From Paenimyroides ummariense (GTDB lineage: Bacteria; Bacteroidota; Bacteroidia; Flavobacteriales; Flavobacteriaceae), in contig NZ_FOVI01000003.1 of the NCBI RefSeq assembly GCF_900115115.1, positions 142,237 through 206,236 on the forward strand: a stretch of 64,000 bases of DNA, written 5' to 3'. The notes beneath the pieces were generated by a model that was not told where the DNA came from, ran no database searches, and was given only the letters and a program-made list of their open reading frames with translations. The number at the start of each line of letters is the position of its first letter. Position 1 is the first letter of the stretch. Positions 1 to 8,710 of the stretch are shown here, piece by piece. A program made the position numbers and the translations under genes.

Positions 1-252
1 CAGTCGGCATCGCATGGAGCCGGACGACAAATGAGCAGAACACAGGCAAAAAAAGAAATTTCTAAAACCGATTTTAAAGCTATTTTAAAAGATCATAATG
101 TAACTTTGATTGGAGCCGGTTTAGATGAAGCACCTATGGCTTATAAAGATATTCATCAGGTTATGGAAGCTCAAAAAAATCTTATTGATGTTGTGGCTAC
201 ATTTACGCCCAAAATGGTTCGTATGGCAGATGACGGAAGTAGAGAGGATTAA
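1..252 (+). CDS. rtcB: RNA-splicing ligase RtcB, C-terminal part (5' truncated by window edge)
   Basis: The reading frame is open from base 1 and gives 83 residues of the RtcB C-terminus. RtcB joins RNA 2',3'-cyclic phosphate or 3'-phosphate ends to 5'-OH ends using GTP and Mn2+. The fragment contains SHGAGRQMSR, the family motif whose histidine is guanylylated during catalysis, followed by AGLDEAPMAYKDI and the usual RtcB ending. An internal ATG at 31 is only the methionine after the GAGRQ motif and is not a start. The first roughly 380-400 codons lie outside the window. A hairpin terminator follows directly. The identification is firm from the motif; the repair or tRNA-splicing role is family knowledge. 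Confidence 0.95.
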   Translation, partial: QSASHGAGRQMSRTQAKKEISKTDFKAILKDHNVTLIGAGLDEAPMAYKDIHQVMEAQKNLIDVVATFTPKMVRMADDGSRED

Positions 253-267
253 TTTTTAGTTTGTTAG

Positions 268-304
268 AAAGCGTTGTGAATATTAGTTTTACAACGCTTT
301 TTTT
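268..304 (+). terminator. Rho-independent terminator of rtcB
   Basis: The arms AAAGCGTTGT (268-277) and ACAACGCTTT (291-300) pair over 10 bp and run into a T tract. The right arm also carries the stop codon of the convergent gene at 289, so both genes end in the same hairpin. Confidence 0.8.
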
Positions 305-927
305 ACGCCAAAGTCAATTCCTACTTTTTCAAATAAATCTTCAAGAAGTGAGATTTTTTCTGTACAATCATCATTAAAACTAAACGATGTAACACTTGGA
401 GAAATTATATTGCAACTAAAACAAATTATAAAGTATTCAAACAGTTTATCATTCTCATCAAAAAATAAAATGGCATTTCTTGGAGCGTAACATCCACTTC
501 CTCTCATGCCGTTTGTTTCAATATTTTTTCCAATATTATAAATTATATCAGTTAACTCGTTTTTTTGATCCTCATTTAATTCAATTTTCTCTTCAAAACA
601 ATCTGGGTCATATCTTGAATAATCATACTTTAGATATTTAAAATATTTAGGCATGATTTGTCCATAGATGAAATCTTCAGTATTAATATTTGATTTTTTT
701 CTTTGAAAACTTTCTAATTTTTCAATACTTTCTTTATACGAAACAAATAAAATTTTCTTTGATTGGCTAAATGGATAATTCTGATTTCGTCGTTCAATAG
801 AAAATTCGTTAACTCTACTACAAGGAGCGCTATAACCTTGAGCAAATCCAAAATTCATTTTTAGAAAGAAAAATAGTATTAATAATGATACTCTCATAAT
901 GTGTTTTTGTTGAAAAATGAAATTCAT
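289..927 (-). CDS. Secreted protein of unknown function, tandem paralogue 1
   Basis: The 212-aa product has an N-terminal signal peptide ending near FGFAQG. A second methionine at residue 11 gives a more typical signal peptide and may be the true start. It is a clear paralogue of the gene directly upstream (927-1541): they share NEFSIERRNQNYPF / KNFSVEERNQDYPF, FEEK-ELN-DQKNELTD, and CYxPRNAILFF with its cysteine. The overlap TAATG (stop and start sharing one base at 927) suggests translational coupling. I do not recognise the family. The protein is probably periplasmic or outer-membrane associated. The paired cysteines (an N-terminal one just after the signal peptide and the CYxPRN one) may form disulfides. 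Confidence 0.75.
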   Translation of the reverse strand: MNFIFQQKHIMRVSLLILFFFLKMNFGFAQGYSAPCSRVNEFSIERRNQNYPFSQSKKILFVSYKESIEKLESFQRKKSNINTEDFIYGQIMPKYFKYLKYDYSRYDPDCFEEKIELNEDQKNELTDIIYNIGKNIETNGMRGSGCYAPRNAILFFDENDKLFEYFIICFSCNIISPSVTSFSFNDDCTEKISLLEDLFEKVGIDFGVKKAL

Positions 928-1541
928 TAGAACTCTTTTTCTATTCCGTATTTAATACCAGCTTTGGCGAATTGCTCTTTTAGTAGGTATAGTTTTTCAC
1001 CACATCTATCATATAAATCAATTTCTTTGGTACTTTTTCTAAATCCATTACATTGAAAACAAATTTCTAAAAAGCCAAATAGTTCATCATTCTCATTAAA
1101 AAATAAAATCGCATTTCGTGGCGTATAGCATTTAGCTCTTCCAACAGTTAAATTCTTTTTCTTAGTTCCAAAGTTAAAAATCAAATCAGTTAATTCATTT
1201 TTCTGATCATCATTTAAATCAACTTTTTCTTCAAAATCATCAGGATTATATCTTGTGAAATCTACCCTAAGAGAGTCAAAATATTCCTGCATAATTTCTC
1301 CATGCATATAACTAATTATTTCACCTTTTTCATAGACTCTATCTTTATTCTTTAAAAGTTTTCTGTGATTTTCTTTAAAGGATGTAAACACAACTCTTTT
1401 AGCTTTATTAAATGGATAATCTTGATTCCTTTCTTCAACAGAAAAATTCTTGATTCTTACACATTGTGATTCTTCTTTTTGAGCAGAAGCAGAAAAAGAT
1501 ATTATCAATAAACAGAGATTAACTAGAATTCGGAGAATCAT
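927..1541 (-). CDS. Secreted protein of unknown function, tandem paralogue 2
   Basis: The 204-aa product has a standard signal peptide (hydrophobic LVNLCLLIISFSASAQ), so it is exported. It shares most of its length with the downstream gene, including the PF(N/S)xxK segment, RYNPDDFEEK, LNDDQKNELTD and CYTPRNAILFF, and is best explained by tandem duplication. The order suggests this copy is transcribed first and the second is translated by coupling. The region 1542-1572 upstream is short and AT rich and follows the lpdA terminator, so the pair has its own promoter. No catalytic motif is visible and I cannot assign a function. Confidence 0.75.
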   Translation of the reverse strand: MILRILVNLCLLIISFSASAQKEESQCVRIKNFSVEERNQDYPFNKAKRVVFTSFKENHRKLLKNKDRVYEKGEIISYMHGEIMQEYFDSLRVDFTRYNPDDFEEKVDLNDDQKNELTDLIFNFGTKKKNLTVGRAKCYTPRNAILFFNENDELFGFLEICFQCNGFRKSTKEIDLYDRCGEKLYLLKEQFAKAGIKYGIEKEF

Positions 1542-1572
1542 AAGTATAATTTTAAAAAGTAAACATACAAAA

Positions 1573-1605
1573 AAACCTCAAAAGATTAATTCCTTTGAGG
1601 TTTAT
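1573..1605 (-). terminator. Terminator downstream of lpdA
   Basis: AACCTCAAA and TTTGAGGTT pair over 9 bp; read on the minus strand the hairpin is followed by a run of seven T. It separates lpdA from the paralogue pair. Confidence 0.75.
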
Positions 1606-1654
1606 TATTCAGTTCAACCTTTTAAACATTGATCCTTAAACTTTAAACAAAATA

Positions 1655-3046
1655 TTACAAATGAATCACTTCATCGTAAGCAGCAGCAACAGCTTCCATA
1701 ACTGCTTCACTCATAGTTGGGTGAGGGTGTACTGCTTTTAAAATTTCGTGACCTGTAGTTTCTAATTTACGGGCAACAACTGCTTCTGCAATCATATCGG
1801 TAACGCCGGCACCAATCATGTGGCAACCTAACCATTCACCGTATTTCGCATCGAAAATTACTTTTACGAAACCGTCTGGAGTTCCGGCTGCTTTTGCTTT
1901 TCCTGATGCAGAGAACGGAAATTTACCCACTTTAATTTCGTAACCCGCTTCTTTTGCTTTTTTCTCTGTCATACCAACCGATGCAATTTCTGGTGTTGCA
2001 TAAGTACAACCAGGAATGTTTCCGTAATCTAACGGCTCCACATGTAAACCTGCGATTTTCTCTACACATAAAATTCCTTCAGCCGAAGCAACGTGTGCCA
2101 AAGCCTGACCCGGAACTACATCGCCAATGGCATAATAACCCGGAATATTTGTCTGATAGAAATCGTTTACCAAAATCTTATCGCGATCTGTAGCAATTCC
2201 TGTTTCTTCTAAACCGATATTTTCTATGTTTGATTTGATACCAACTGCAGAAAGTAAAATATCAGCTTCTAAAATTTCTTCACCTTTAGCTGTTTTTACG
2301 GTAGCTTTAACGCCTTCTCCAGATGTATCCACTTTTTCAACAGATGAATTGGTCATGATGTTGATTCCTGATTTTTTCAAAGAACGTTCAAATTGTTTTG
2401 ATACATCTTCGTCTTCAACCGGAACAATGTTTGGCATAAACTCCACAATCGTAACATCAGTTCCCATTGAATTATAGAAATGAGCGAACTCAACACCAAT
2501 TGCTCCCGAACCAACAACGATCATTTTCTTTGGTTGCGTTGGCAAGGTCATTGCCTGGCGGTAACCAATTACTTTTTTACCATCTTGCGGTAAGTTTGGC
2601 AATTCGCGCGAACGTGCACCTGTTGCAATAATAATGTGATCTGCAGAAATTTCGGTTACTTTACCGTCTTTATCTGTAACATCCACTTTTTTGCCTGGTT
2701 TTACTTTTCCGAAACCATCGATAACTTCGATTTTGTTTTTCTTCATTAAGAACTGAACACCTTTGCTCATTCCGTCTGCAACACCGCGCGAACGTGCAAT
2801 AACGGCATTAAAATCTTTATCAACTTCGCCATTGATCGTTAAACCATAATCGGCAGCATGTTTTAAATAATCAAAAACCTGTGCAGATTTTAATAACGCT
2901 TTTGTAGGAATACAACCCCAGTTTAAGCAGATTCCGCCTAAATTTTCTTTCTCTACAACTGCAACTTTAAAACCTAATTGCGATGCTCTGATGGCTGTTA
3001 CGTATCCGCCCGGACCGCTACCTAAGATGATAATATCGTATTTCAT
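1655..3046 (-). CDS. lpdA: Dihydrolipoyl dehydrogenase (E3)
   Basis: The 463-aa flavoprotein reoxidises dihydrolipoamide in 2-oxoacid dehydrogenase and glycine-cleavage complexes, passing electrons through FAD to NAD+. Visible signatures in order are the FAD-binding GSGPGGY (residues 9-15), the redox-active disulfide CLNWGC (40-45), the NAD-binding GSGAIGVEFA (about 180), the second FAD contact YAIGDV (about 310), and the C-terminal catalytic His-Glu pair in HPHPTMSEAVME. Length is normal for the family. The gene stands alone rather than beside E1/E2 genes, which suggests it serves several complexes. The upstream region holds a short direct repeat. Confidence 0.96.
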   Translation of the reverse strand: MKYDIIILGSGPGGYVTAIRASQLGFKVAVVEKENLGGICLNWGCIPTKALLKSAQVFDYLKHAADYGLTINGEVDKDFNAVIARSRGVADGMSKGVQFLMKKNKIEVIDGFGKVKPGKKVDVTDKDGKVTEISADHIIIATGARSRELPNLPQDGKKVIGYRQAMTLPTQPKKMIVVGSGAIGVEFAHFYNSMGTDVTIVEFMPNIVPVEDEDVSKQFERSLKKSGINIMTNSSVEKVDTSGEGVKATVKTAKGEEILEADILLSAVGIKSNIENIGLEETGIATDRDKILVNDFYQTNIPGYYAIGDVVPGQALAHVASAEGILCVEKIAGLHVEPLDYGNIPGCTYATPEIASVGMTEKKAKEAGYEIKVGKFPFSASGKAKAAGTPDGFVKVIFDAKYGEWLGCHMIGAGVTDMIAEAVVARKLETTGHEILKAVHPHPTMSEAVMEAVAAAYDEVIHL

Positions 3047-3059
3047 TTTTTTAGTTTTT

Positions 3060-3086
3060 AAGCTTTAAGCATGAAGCTTTAAGCAT
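3060..3086. repeat. 13-bp tandem direct repeat upstream of lpdA
   Basis: AAGCTTTAAGCAT occurs twice in direct succession, separated by one G, just upstream of the lpdA start. The next 100 bp (about 3150-3195) has further degenerate repeats of the type AGTCAAAAGTCGAAAAG. It looks like slippage-type intergenic sequence; no function is evident. Confidence 0.6.
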
Positions 3087-3241
3087 TGATTGTTTTATTT
3101 TTTATGTGCACGATGTGCGTTGCGAATTTAAGAATTTTTTTAAAAACTATTTAAGTCAAAAGTCGAAAAGTAGTAAGGTCAAAAGATAAGAATATTTAAT
3201 TGCTTAACTGTACAACCTAAAACTTACAACATTTAAAATTA

Positions 3242-4996
3242 TCAATTGGCTGATACACTTGCGTACTGTGATTCGTACAGATTTTTGTATGCGCCGTTTT
3301 CTTTGGTTAACAATTGAGCGTGTGTGCCGGTTTCAACAATTCTTCCTTGATCCATAACCACAATTAAATCGGCATTTACAATGGTTGCCAAACGGTGTGC
3401 AATAATGATTGATGTTCGATCTTTTGTAATGATTTCGACCGCCTTTTGCAATAATTCTTCTGAATAGGTATCGATAGAAGAAGTAGCTTCATCTAAAATC
3501 AAGATACTCGGATTACTCATGTAGGCACGCAAAAAGGCAATTAATTGTCGTTGCCCTGATGAAAGCATTACTCCGCGTTCTTTTACGTTGTAATCGTATC
3601 CGCCCGGAAGTTTCTCTATAAAATCGTTAATGCCGATTTCTTTTGCCGCAGCAATTACCTGTTCTTTAGTAATTTTTGAATTATCTAAAATAATGTTGTT
3701 TAAAATAGAATCCGAAAACAAGAAAACATCTTGCAAAACCACTGCAATTTGATCGCGCAAACTGTTTAAAGTGAAATCGTTGATGTTCATTCCGTCAATC
3801 AAAATTTCGCCTGATTCAATATCGTAAAATCGACTTAAAAGATTCGCAATGGTTGATTTTCCTGCACCCGAAGCTCCAACAAACGCAACTGTTTGTCCTG
3901 CCTTAATGTTCAGATTAATGTTGTTTATTACTTTTTTGCCGTTACTGTAACTAAAATCGACATTCTTAAAATCAATAGCGCCCTTAAAATCAGGAGCAGT
4001 GATTTTTCCCTCTTCTTGAATTAAATCATCACGATCTAAAATTTCAAAAACTCGGTCTGCAGCAACAATTCCCATCTGCATCACATTAAATTTATCGGCA
4101 ATTTGTCGCAACGGGTTAAACAACATTGAAATCATCATGGTGTAGCCAAACAAATCTCCGGTAGTTGTTAAATTATCGCCCTGAACAATGGTAAATCCAC
4201 CATAAATAATTACGCAACCCAATGTAACCGCCGAAACAATATCGGCAATAGGGAAGAAGATGGAGTTGTACAGAATGTTTTTCTGCCAGGCATCGTTATG
4301 TTTTTGGTTGATTTTTTTGAAGTTTTCGTATTCAATCTGTTCACGGTTAAACAATTGTACGATTTTCATTCCCGTTAAGCGCTCTTGAATAAACGTGTTT
4401 AAATTGGCAACCTGCAAACGAACTTCTTCAAAGGCAACTTTCATGTGTTTTTGAAAAACGCGTGTAGCATATAATAAAACCGGCATGGCAACCAATACAA
4501 TAATGGTTAGTTTCCAGTTCATCCATGTCATAATTCCCAAAACAACTACCATTTTTAAAACATCGCCTACAATCATAAAAAGTCCCTGACTAAAAATACT
4601 TGCAATGTTTTCAATATCAGATACATTTCGGGTAATTAACTTACCAACTGGCTCATTATCAAAATAACTCAAACGGAATTTTAACATTTTATCAAACAGC
4701 GTGGTACGAATGTCTTTTATAATATTTTGCCCTAGCCAACTTGCAATGTATGTAAAGAAAAACTGTGACGAAACTTCTAAAATAAGCACCAAAGCCATTA
4801 AAGCTACGTAAATGGTCAATCCGTTTAAATCGGCTTTTGCAATGTAAACATCAACTACATTTTTAACCATGTAAGGGCGAATTGCTCCAAAAACAGCAAG
4901 CGTAATCACCGTAAGCACCACCCAAAACATCTTATCTTTGTAGGGCTGCGCGTAATGCATTACTTTTTTTAATGTAGAAGTTTTATTTTGTTTCAT
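3242..4996 (-). CDS. ABC exporter half-transporter (MsbA/MdlB type)
   Basis: The 584-aa protein has a type IV exporter fold: about six membrane segments in residues 15-310, then a nucleotide-binding domain from about 340. The NBD shows Walker A GASGAGKST, the signature LSSGQRQL, Walker B ILILDEATSSID and the H-loop in IIIAHRLAT. It should work as a homodimer, or as a heterodimer with a partner outside the window, moving lipids or hydrophobic compounds across the inner membrane. The start overlaps the end of truA by 14 bp on the same strand, so the two are cotranscribed. The substrate cannot be read from sequence. Confidence 0.92.
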   Translation of the reverse strand: MKQNKTSTLKKVMHYAQPYKDKMFWVVLTVITLAVFGAIRPYMVKNVVDVYIAKADLNGLTIYVALMALVLILEVSSQFFFTYIASWLGQNIIKDIRTTLFDKMLKFRLSYFDNEPVGKLITRNVSDIENIASIFSQGLFMIVGDVLKMVVVLGIMTWMNWKLTIIVLVAMPVLLYATRVFQKHMKVAFEEVRLQVANLNTFIQERLTGMKIVQLFNREQIEYENFKKINQKHNDAWQKNILYNSIFFPIADIVSAVTLGCVIIYGGFTIVQGDNLTTTGDLFGYTMMISMLFNPLRQIADKFNVMQMGIVAADRVFEILDRDDLIQEEGKITAPDFKGAIDFKNVDFSYSNGKKVINNINLNIKAGQTVAFVGASGAGKSTIANLLSRFYDIESGEILIDGMNINDFTLNSLRDQIAVVLQDVFLFSDSILNNIILDNSKITKEQVIAAAKEIGINDFIEKLPGGYDYNVKERGVMLSSGQRQLIAFLRAYMSNPSILILDEATSSIDTYSEELLQKAVEIITKDRTSIIIAHRLATIVNADLIVVMDQGRIVETGTHAQLLTKENGAYKNLYESQYASVSAN

Positions 4997-5729
4997 TTAT
5001 GTATGGATATACTACTTGTGTTAAATATAAACCGTGTGCCGGAACAGAAAAACCTGCCTTACCGCGATTTTTGCTTTTTATGATTTCATGAACATCGTTA
5101 ACCGAAATTTTTCCCAAACCTACATTCAGCATGGTGCCGACAATTGCCCGAACCATATTACGTAAAAAACGATTTGCCGAAATATGAAAAATTAATTGTG
5201 AACCGTTCTTTTCCCAATAAGCTGTGGTGATGTTACAGTTAAAGGTAAAAACATCGGTGTGTGTTTTGCAGAAACATTCAAAATCTTCGTATTCTAAAAG
5301 AATTTTGGCTGCTTCGTTCATTTTATCAATGTCTAAATTTTTAAACTGATAATAACTTAAGTTCTTTAAAAAGCTGTTTTTAAACGTGTTGATATGATAT
5401 TCGTAAGATCTTGAAACGGCATCAAAACGGGCATGTGCATCATTAGCAACTTCAAAAAAATTAAAAACGGTAATATCTTCAGGTAAAAACGAATTTAATT
5501 TTTGAACCATTAACTGCTTATCAAACACTACATCAGTATCAAAATGCGCATACATTAATTTTGCATGTACACCGGCATCGGTTCTACCTGCAGCAACCAG
5601 TTCAAAATCATCTCTAAACAATACATTAACAGCTTTGGTTAAAACTTCTTGTACGCTAATTGCTTGGGGTTGATGCTGCCAACCATGGTAATTTGTGCCG
5701 TTATATGCAAACTGAATAAAGTACCTCAA
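4983..5729 (-). CDS. truA: tRNA pseudouridine(38-40) synthase
   Basis: The 248-aa enzyme isomerises uridines 38-40 in the anticodon arm of tRNAs. The catalytic aspartate is D51 in AAGRTDAGVHA; the N-terminal AYNGTNYHGWQ and the later RFLRNMVRAIVG are standard TruA signatures. It is the first gene of a two-gene unit, with its 3' end overlapping the ABC exporter start by 14 bp. The upstream region to the divergent peptidase gene contains a palindromic repeat element. Confidence 0.95.
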   Translation of the reverse strand: MRYFIQFAYNGTNYHGWQHQPQAISVQEVLTKAVNVLFRDDFELVAAGRTDAGVHAKLMYAHFDTDVVFDKQLMVQKLNSFLPEDITVFNFFEVANDAHARFDAVSRSYEYHINTFKNSFLKNLSYYQFKNLDIDKMNEAAKILLEYEDFECFCKTHTDVFTFNCNITTAYWEKNGSQLIFHISANRFLRNMVRAIVGTMLNVGLGKISVNDVHEIIKSKNRGKAGFSVPAHGLYLTQVVYPYINETK

Positions 5730-5803
5730 TTATTAAAAATTTAAACGTACAAATATACTTTAATTTAGCGGAACGCTTGTGTTAAACTCATGTAAACTTT
5801 TTA

Positions 5804-5951
5804 AAACCACATAGGTTCATGTCATCAATATTTTATAAATATTTCATAGATTACTAAACTGCATAGTTGAGCTATGTTTTATCGTAGATAAAATCTATTT
5901 AAACCTCAAATTAAATATAGTTTGAAATATCTATGTGTCTATATGGTTCAT
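5804..5951. repeat. Dispersed palindromic repeat, copy A
   Basis: The ends AACCACATAG and (reverse complement) AACCATATAG form an inverted repeat around a degenerate AT-rich core that contains further CATAG/CTATG pieces. The same CCACATAGnnACATAG word occurs as a cleaner palindrome at 30809-30880. It lies in the divergent promoter region between truA and the M64 peptidase and fills most of this 295-bp gap. Confidence 0.55.
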
Positions 5952-6001
5952 TTAGATTATTATCTATTTAAGTTTAGATCATTTCATTAACAAAAAACTA
6001 A

Positions 6002-6009
6002 TATTTTTG
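6002..6009 (+). promoter_or_regulatory. Bacteroidota -7 promoter element of the M64 peptidase operon
   Basis: TATTTTTG fits the TAnnTTTG consensus and ends 15 bases before the ATG at 6025, leaving a leader of only about 10 nt. Confidence 0.55.
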
Positions 6010-6024
6010 TAGAAACAATATTTC

Positions 6025-7299
6025 ATGAAAACACGTTTACTATTCTTTTTTTTATTGATAAGCTTTATTGCAAGCGCTCAAAACTTCAATGATTATTTTA
6101 CAGATAAAACCTTACGGTTAGATTATATTTTTGCAGGAAACGCCAACCAGCAGAATATTTATTTAAGTGAAATGATTCAGTTAAATAAATGGCACGGACG
6201 CGTTGATAATCTTTCGGTTACACCAATTCAAGGTAATGGACAAATTAAGGTTTACAGCACTGCAAATGATAAGCTTATTTATGTTTTGCCGTTTGGAAGT
6301 CTGTTTCAAGAATGGTTAACGTTAGAAGATGCTAAAAAGCAGTTTAAAAGTTTTGAGAATTCTTTTTTGATTCCTTTTCCGAAAGAACCAATCCGAGTTG
6401 ATATCTCGTTTTTCACAGCTGATAGACAAGATAGAATACTATCACAACAGTTTATCGATCCCAAAGATATTTTAATTCGAAAATCAAAAGATGTCCAGAA
6501 TCCGTATGAAATTGTTCATCATTCTAAAGTTAAAAATCCGATTAAAATTGCGTTGGTTGCCGAAGGATATGCAGAAAACGAATTAGATCTTTTCATGGAA
6601 TATGCGCATAAAACCGTCGAAAATTTGTTTAAACATAAGGTTTTTAAAAAATATCAGGATTATTTTGAAATAGTTGCAGTTAAAACGGTTTCAAAACAGT
6701 CGGGTATAAGCATTCCTTCAAAAGATATTTGGTTAAATACGGCTGTTAAATCAAACTTCGATACTTTTTATTCTAATAGATATTTAACCACATTGCATAC
6801 CAAATTACTGCATACACAGTTAGAAAATATTCCGTATCAGCACATTATTATTTTAGCAAATACCGATTTTTACGGTGGTGGCGGTATTTTGAATTCGTAC
6901 AGTTTAACCACGACAAAAAACAAGGAATTTGCACCGGTTGTTGTTCATGAATTCGGACACAGTTTTGCAGGTTTGGCAGATGAATATTTTTATGCGGAAG
7001 ATGTTTTTGAAAACAAAGCGACTTTGAGTATCGAACCTTGGGAGAAAAATATTACTTCGTTGGTTGATTTTTCGTCTAAATGGAAGAGTTTGCTAAAAGC
7101 CGAAACGCCTGTTCCAACAGATGCATCAATGCAGAAAGAAATCGAAATCGGTGCTTTTGAAGGATTAAAAGGCAACGGATTGTACATACCTACATTAACC
7201 TGCAGAATGAAAATCAACAATACCGAAGATTTTTGTCCGGTTTGTAGCAATGCAATCGAAGAAATGATTTTATTTTACACAACCAAGCAAAAAAAGTAA
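6025..7299 (+). CDS. Secreted M64-family metallopeptidase
   Basis: The 424-aa protein has a cleavable signal peptide (LLFFFLLISFIASAQ) and the zinc motif HEFGHSFAGLADEYF, typical of family M64 (IgA-peptidase-like) enzymes. The preceding segment IIILANTDFYGGGGILNSY is also characteristic. A CRMKIN...CPVC segment near the C-terminus matches the conserved cysteines of these peptidases. The first 150 residues form a separate N-terminal domain. It is exported to the periplasm or beyond. The next gene begins at its stop codon (one-base overlap), so the peptidase leads an operon with the phosphoesterase and bestrophin genes. The substrate is unknown; the IgA link is only a family name. Confidence 0.88.
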   Translation: MKTRLLFFFLLISFIASAQNFNDYFTDKTLRLDYIFAGNANQQNIYLSEMIQLNKWHGRVDNLSVTPIQGNGQIKVYSTANDKLIYVLPFGSLFQEWLTLEDAKKQFKSFENSFLIPFPKEPIRVDISFFTADRQDRILSQQFIDPKDILIRKSKDVQNPYEIVHHSKVKNPIKIALVAEGYAENELDLFMEYAHKTVENLFKHKVFKKYQDYFEIVAVKTVSKQSGISIPSKDIWLNTAVKSNFDTFYSNRYLTTLHTKLLHTQLENIPYQHIIILANTDFYGGGGILNSYSLTTTKNKEFAPVVVHEFGHSFAGLADEYFYAEDVFENKATLSIEPWEKNITSLVDFSSKWKSLLKAETPVPTDASMQKEIEIGAFEGLKGNGLYIPTLTCRMKINNTEDFCPVCSNAIEEMILFYTTKQKK

Positions 7300-7793
7300 T
7301 GAAGAAAATTTTGTTATTGTCTGATACGCACAGTTACATCGACGATCGAATTTTGCATTATGCAGAACAAGCAGATGAAGTTTGGCATGCGGGCGATATT
7401 GGCGATTTGAAAGTGACCGATGCCCTTAAAAAAGTAAAACCGTTACAAGCTGTTTACGGAAATATTGATGATGCCGAAGCACGAAAAGAATTTCTGTTAG
7501 ATGCTGTTTTTATGTGCGAAAATAAAAAGGTTTGGATTACGCATATTGGCGGTTATCCGAGGAAATATCCTGCAAGAATTAAAGAAGGATTTTTGTTACA
7601 TAAACCCGATATTTTCATTTGCGGACATTCGCATATATTAAAAGTGCAGTTCGATAAACAGTTTAATTGTTTAACTTTAAACCCTGGTGCAGCAGGTATT
7701 TACGGATTTCATCAGATGCGAACCATGCTTCGGTTTGAAATTGATAAAGATAAAATTGAAAATTTAGAAGTTATAGAATTAGGTAAACGATAA
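7299..7793 (+). CDS. YfcE/MJ0936-type metallophosphoesterase
   Basis: The 164-aa cytoplasmic protein has the calcineurin-like metal-binding motifs of small phosphodiesterases: LLSDTHSY (Asp, His), HAGDIGD, YGNID, a later ITHIGG, and CGHSH near residue 105. It should be a Mn2+-dependent phosphodiesterase; natural substrates of the family are not settled. Its start shares one base with the peptidase stop, and the bestrophin gene follows after three bases, so the three are translated from one message. Confidence 0.9.
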   Translation: MKKILLLSDTHSYIDDRILHYAEQADEVWHAGDIGDLKVTDALKKVKPLQAVYGNIDDAEARKEFLLDAVFMCENKKVWITHIGGYPRKYPARIKEGFLLHKPDIFICGHSHILKVQFDKQFNCLTLNPGAAGIYGFHQMRTMLRFEIDKDKIENLEVIELGKR

Positions 7794-7796
7794 AAC

Positions 7797-8687
7797 ATGC
7801 AAGTATATAACGCAAAAGACTGGTTGGGATTTATTTTTAAGATTCATAAATCGGATACAGTTCGTAAATTATGGCCGGCAATTATTTTAATGGGATTGTT
7901 GTCTTGGCTGGTAGCTTATTTAGAGCTCGATTATTTTGATCTTTCACAAAATTCAGCCTTAAAAAATACTTCAATATTACATACGGTAATTGGTTTTGTA
8001 TTGTCGTTACTTTTGGTTTTTCGAACAAATACAGCTTATGATCGTTGGTGGGAAGGTAGAAAAATGTGGGGCAAACTGGTAAATGATTCTAGAAATTTAT
8101 CGGTTAAATTAAATGCACTTTTACCCGAAGATGATAAGGTTTCACGTATTTATTTTACCAACAAAATTAAGTTGTTTGCAAAAGTTTTGCACACGCATCT
8201 TACAAGCGAATCAACCAAATACATGCTCGATGAAGAAGAGCATCCAGAATACGAAGAATCTTTAAAAGCACAACATCCACCAACAAAAATTGTAGGTAAA
8301 ATGTATATTGCCTTACAAAAATTAGAACGTGAGAAGATAATATCACCGCAGGACAAAATGATTTTAGATGAAAATTTAAACGGTTTGTTAGATGTTGCCG
8401 GTGCTTGCGAAAGAATTAAAAACACACCGATTCCTATTGCGTATGCCGTTTTTATAAAGAAATTTATCTTCGTTTATGTACTTACTTTGCCAATTGGGTA
8501 TGTGTTTACAACGGGGTATTTTATTGTACCTTTAGTAATGATTATTTTCTATGTTTTGTTAAGTATTGAATTGATTGCCGAAGAAATTGAAGATCCGTTT
8601 AATGGAGGAACCGATGATTTACCGACAGCCAAAATTGCCGAAAACATTGGAAAATATGTTTCAAACGTTTTAAAGGATAATAATTAG
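7797..8687 (+). CDS. Bestrophin-like chloride channel (UPF0187)
   Basis: The 296-aa membrane protein matches bacterial bestrophins, which form pentameric anion or cation channels in the inner membrane. The N-terminal half holds two membrane spans and the hallmark FRTNTAYDRWWEGRKMWG. Two further spans lie around residues 215-260, followed by the family ending IEDPFNGGTDDLPT. Length is normal. It is third in the operon with the peptidase and phosphoesterase. Ion selectivity cannot be judged from the sequence. Confidence 0.92.
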   Translation: MQVYNAKDWLGFIFKIHKSDTVRKLWPAIILMGLLSWLVAYLELDYFDLSQNSALKNTSILHTVIGFVLSLLLVFRTNTAYDRWWEGRKMWGKLVNDSRNLSVKLNALLPEDDKVSRIYFTNKIKLFAKVLHTHLTSESTKYMLDEEEHPEYEESLKAQHPPTKIVGKMYIALQKLEREKIISPQDKMILDENLNGLLDVAGACERIKNTPIPIAYAVFIKKFIFVYVLTLPIGYVFTTGYFIVPLVMIIFYVLLSIELIAEEIEDPFNGGTDDLPTAKIAENIGKYVSNVLKDNN

Positions 8688-8710
8688 TATTATCTTTAAA
8701 TAAAAAAGTA

